Positions 63,562 through 64,000 of a stretch of DNA of 64,000 nucleotides are shown here, one piece after another (position 1 is the first letter of the stretch; every line of letters starts with the position of its first letter). The stretch is from Clostridium muellerianum (GTDB taxonomy: Bacteria > Bacillota > Clostridia > Clostridiales > Clostridiaceae). The stretch lies in the NCBI RefSeq assembly GCF_012926525.1, contig NZ_JABBNI010000014.1, forward strand, positions 124,001-188,000, read 5' to 3'. The position numbers and the translations under genes were made by a program. The notes beneath the pieces are model-generated. The model was not told the DNA's origin. It saw nothing but the letters and a program-made list of their open reading frames with translations, and did no database searches.

Positions 63562-64000
63562 TTACTGTATTCTTTTGAATTTTTTTTCTAGTTCGTTTAG
63601 AGTAATTTTTATTATAGTAGGTCTGCCATGGGGACAATTAAATGGATCATTAATAAATCTTAACTCTTCTACTAAAGCATCCATTTCTATATTAGATAAA
63701 TTATCATTAGCCTTTATTGCTGCTTTGCAGGCAAGTTTAGCTATAGCATTATATTTTACTTCCCAAGTTTCACCAGAGCCCATATTTTTAAGATTTTCCA
63801 ATATATCCGTAAACAAATTTTTTATATCAGGCTTACCTAATACTAAAGGTACCTCTCTTATACTTATTGTATTATCGCCAAAAACTTCTATATTAAAACC
63901 TACTTTAGAAAAAGTTTCTTTATTATCTGCATAATACATAAAATCTTCATGATACAATTCAATAATTACAGGAGTTATTAAAATTTGAGCTACTATATTA
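63562..64000 (-). CDS. mutL: DNA mismatch repair protein MutL, C-terminal part (gene continues past the window)
   Basis: The last about 146 codons of mutL; the reading frame is open to the window edge and the start lies beyond 64000. Visible are the dimerisation and endonuclease-domain segments: [17 protein letters not shown], then [34 protein letters not shown] (with the conserved CkaAIk step) and the zinc-binding C-terminal motif [11 protein letters not shown], typical of MutL proteins with nicking activity. In mismatch repair MutL is recruited by MutS and cuts the new strand. The gene is followed by miaA. Confidence 0.95.
   Translation of the reverse strand, partial: NIVAQILITPVIIELYHEDFMYYADNKETFSKVGFNIEVFGDNTISIREVPLVLGKPDIKNLFTDILENLKNMGSGETWEVKYNAIAKLACKAAIKANDNLSNIEMDALVEELRFINDPFNCPHGRPTIIKITLNELEKKFKRIQ

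Overview
The window is low-GC, gene-dense DNA of a spore-forming, anaerobic Clostridium (sensu stricto) type. This genus-level call is an inference. It rests on the AT-rich codon use, the strong AGGAGG-type ribosome sites, the mutL-miaA-hfq and lexA neighbourhoods, a SigI/RsgI pair, 2-hydroxyacyl-CoA dehydratase activase-like genes, two DUF3794 (SPOCS) proteins and a Cys/Tyr-rich coat-like protein.

Layout. 1-3.2 kb: a two-gene ABC importer of the nitrate/taurine class, with a fused double permease and an ATPase carrying a C-terminal extra domain. 3.4-6.0 kb: a minus-strand operon of a small alarmone (ppGpp) synthetase, a response regulator and a histidine kinase. 6.3-8.2 kb: an MBL-fold hydrolase and a TPR protein. 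8.4-11 kb: the decayed tail of a PLP enzyme, then glucose PTS EIICBA behind a long leader hairpin. 11.1-16.2 kb: a malate-type module (malic enzyme, KdgT-family permease, CitA/DcuS-like kinase, CitB-like regulator) with a possible cre site and a small membrane ORF. 16.6-19 kb: a methyltransferase and an MFS transporter gene broken near its 5' end.

19.1-32.3 kb is an unusual surface-protein locus. It holds a SPOCS (DUF3794) protein, a DUF11-SPOCS fusion, a 1146-residue DUF11-like protein on the minus strand and a divergent 2692-residue protein made of an N-terminal domain plus 18 DUF11 repeats. Neither giant has a recognisable signal peptide or wall anchor, so I suggest a spore-surface role as a hypothesis. 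32.4-34.8 kb: ArsR regulator, EFR1-type flavodoxin-ferredoxin and a DUF362 ferredoxin. 34.8-43.2 kb: a minus-strand group with a PHP phosphoesterase, an FMN-reductase-like protein, an LDH/MDH-like Rossmann protein and a 1620-residue fusion (HD, helical repeats, NadD-like nucleotidyltransferase, acetyltransferase-like, PRTase-like). I consider this the most promising uncharacterised system. A 2H phosphoesterase lies divergently beside it.

44-48.3 kb: a thioesterase, a small membrane protein, a coat-like protein and three acyl-CoA dehydratase activase-family genes. 48.5-50.8 kb: PTS-dependent dihydroxyacetone kinase dhaKLM. 50.9-54.4 kb: a DUF5667 secreted protein divergent from sigI-rsgI, with similar SigI-like promoter motifs facing both ways, and a small secreted protein. 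55-60.5 kb: DinB-type polymerase with a near-consensus SOS box, a MIF-like tautomerase, an HTH protein plus XerC-type recombinase, a Cys-rich protein, and lexA with an SOS box over its -35. 60.7-64 kb: a methionine gamma-lyase-like (YnbB) protein, hfq, miaA and the 3' part of mutL running off the edge.

All functions are read from motifs and general family knowledge; no searches were run.
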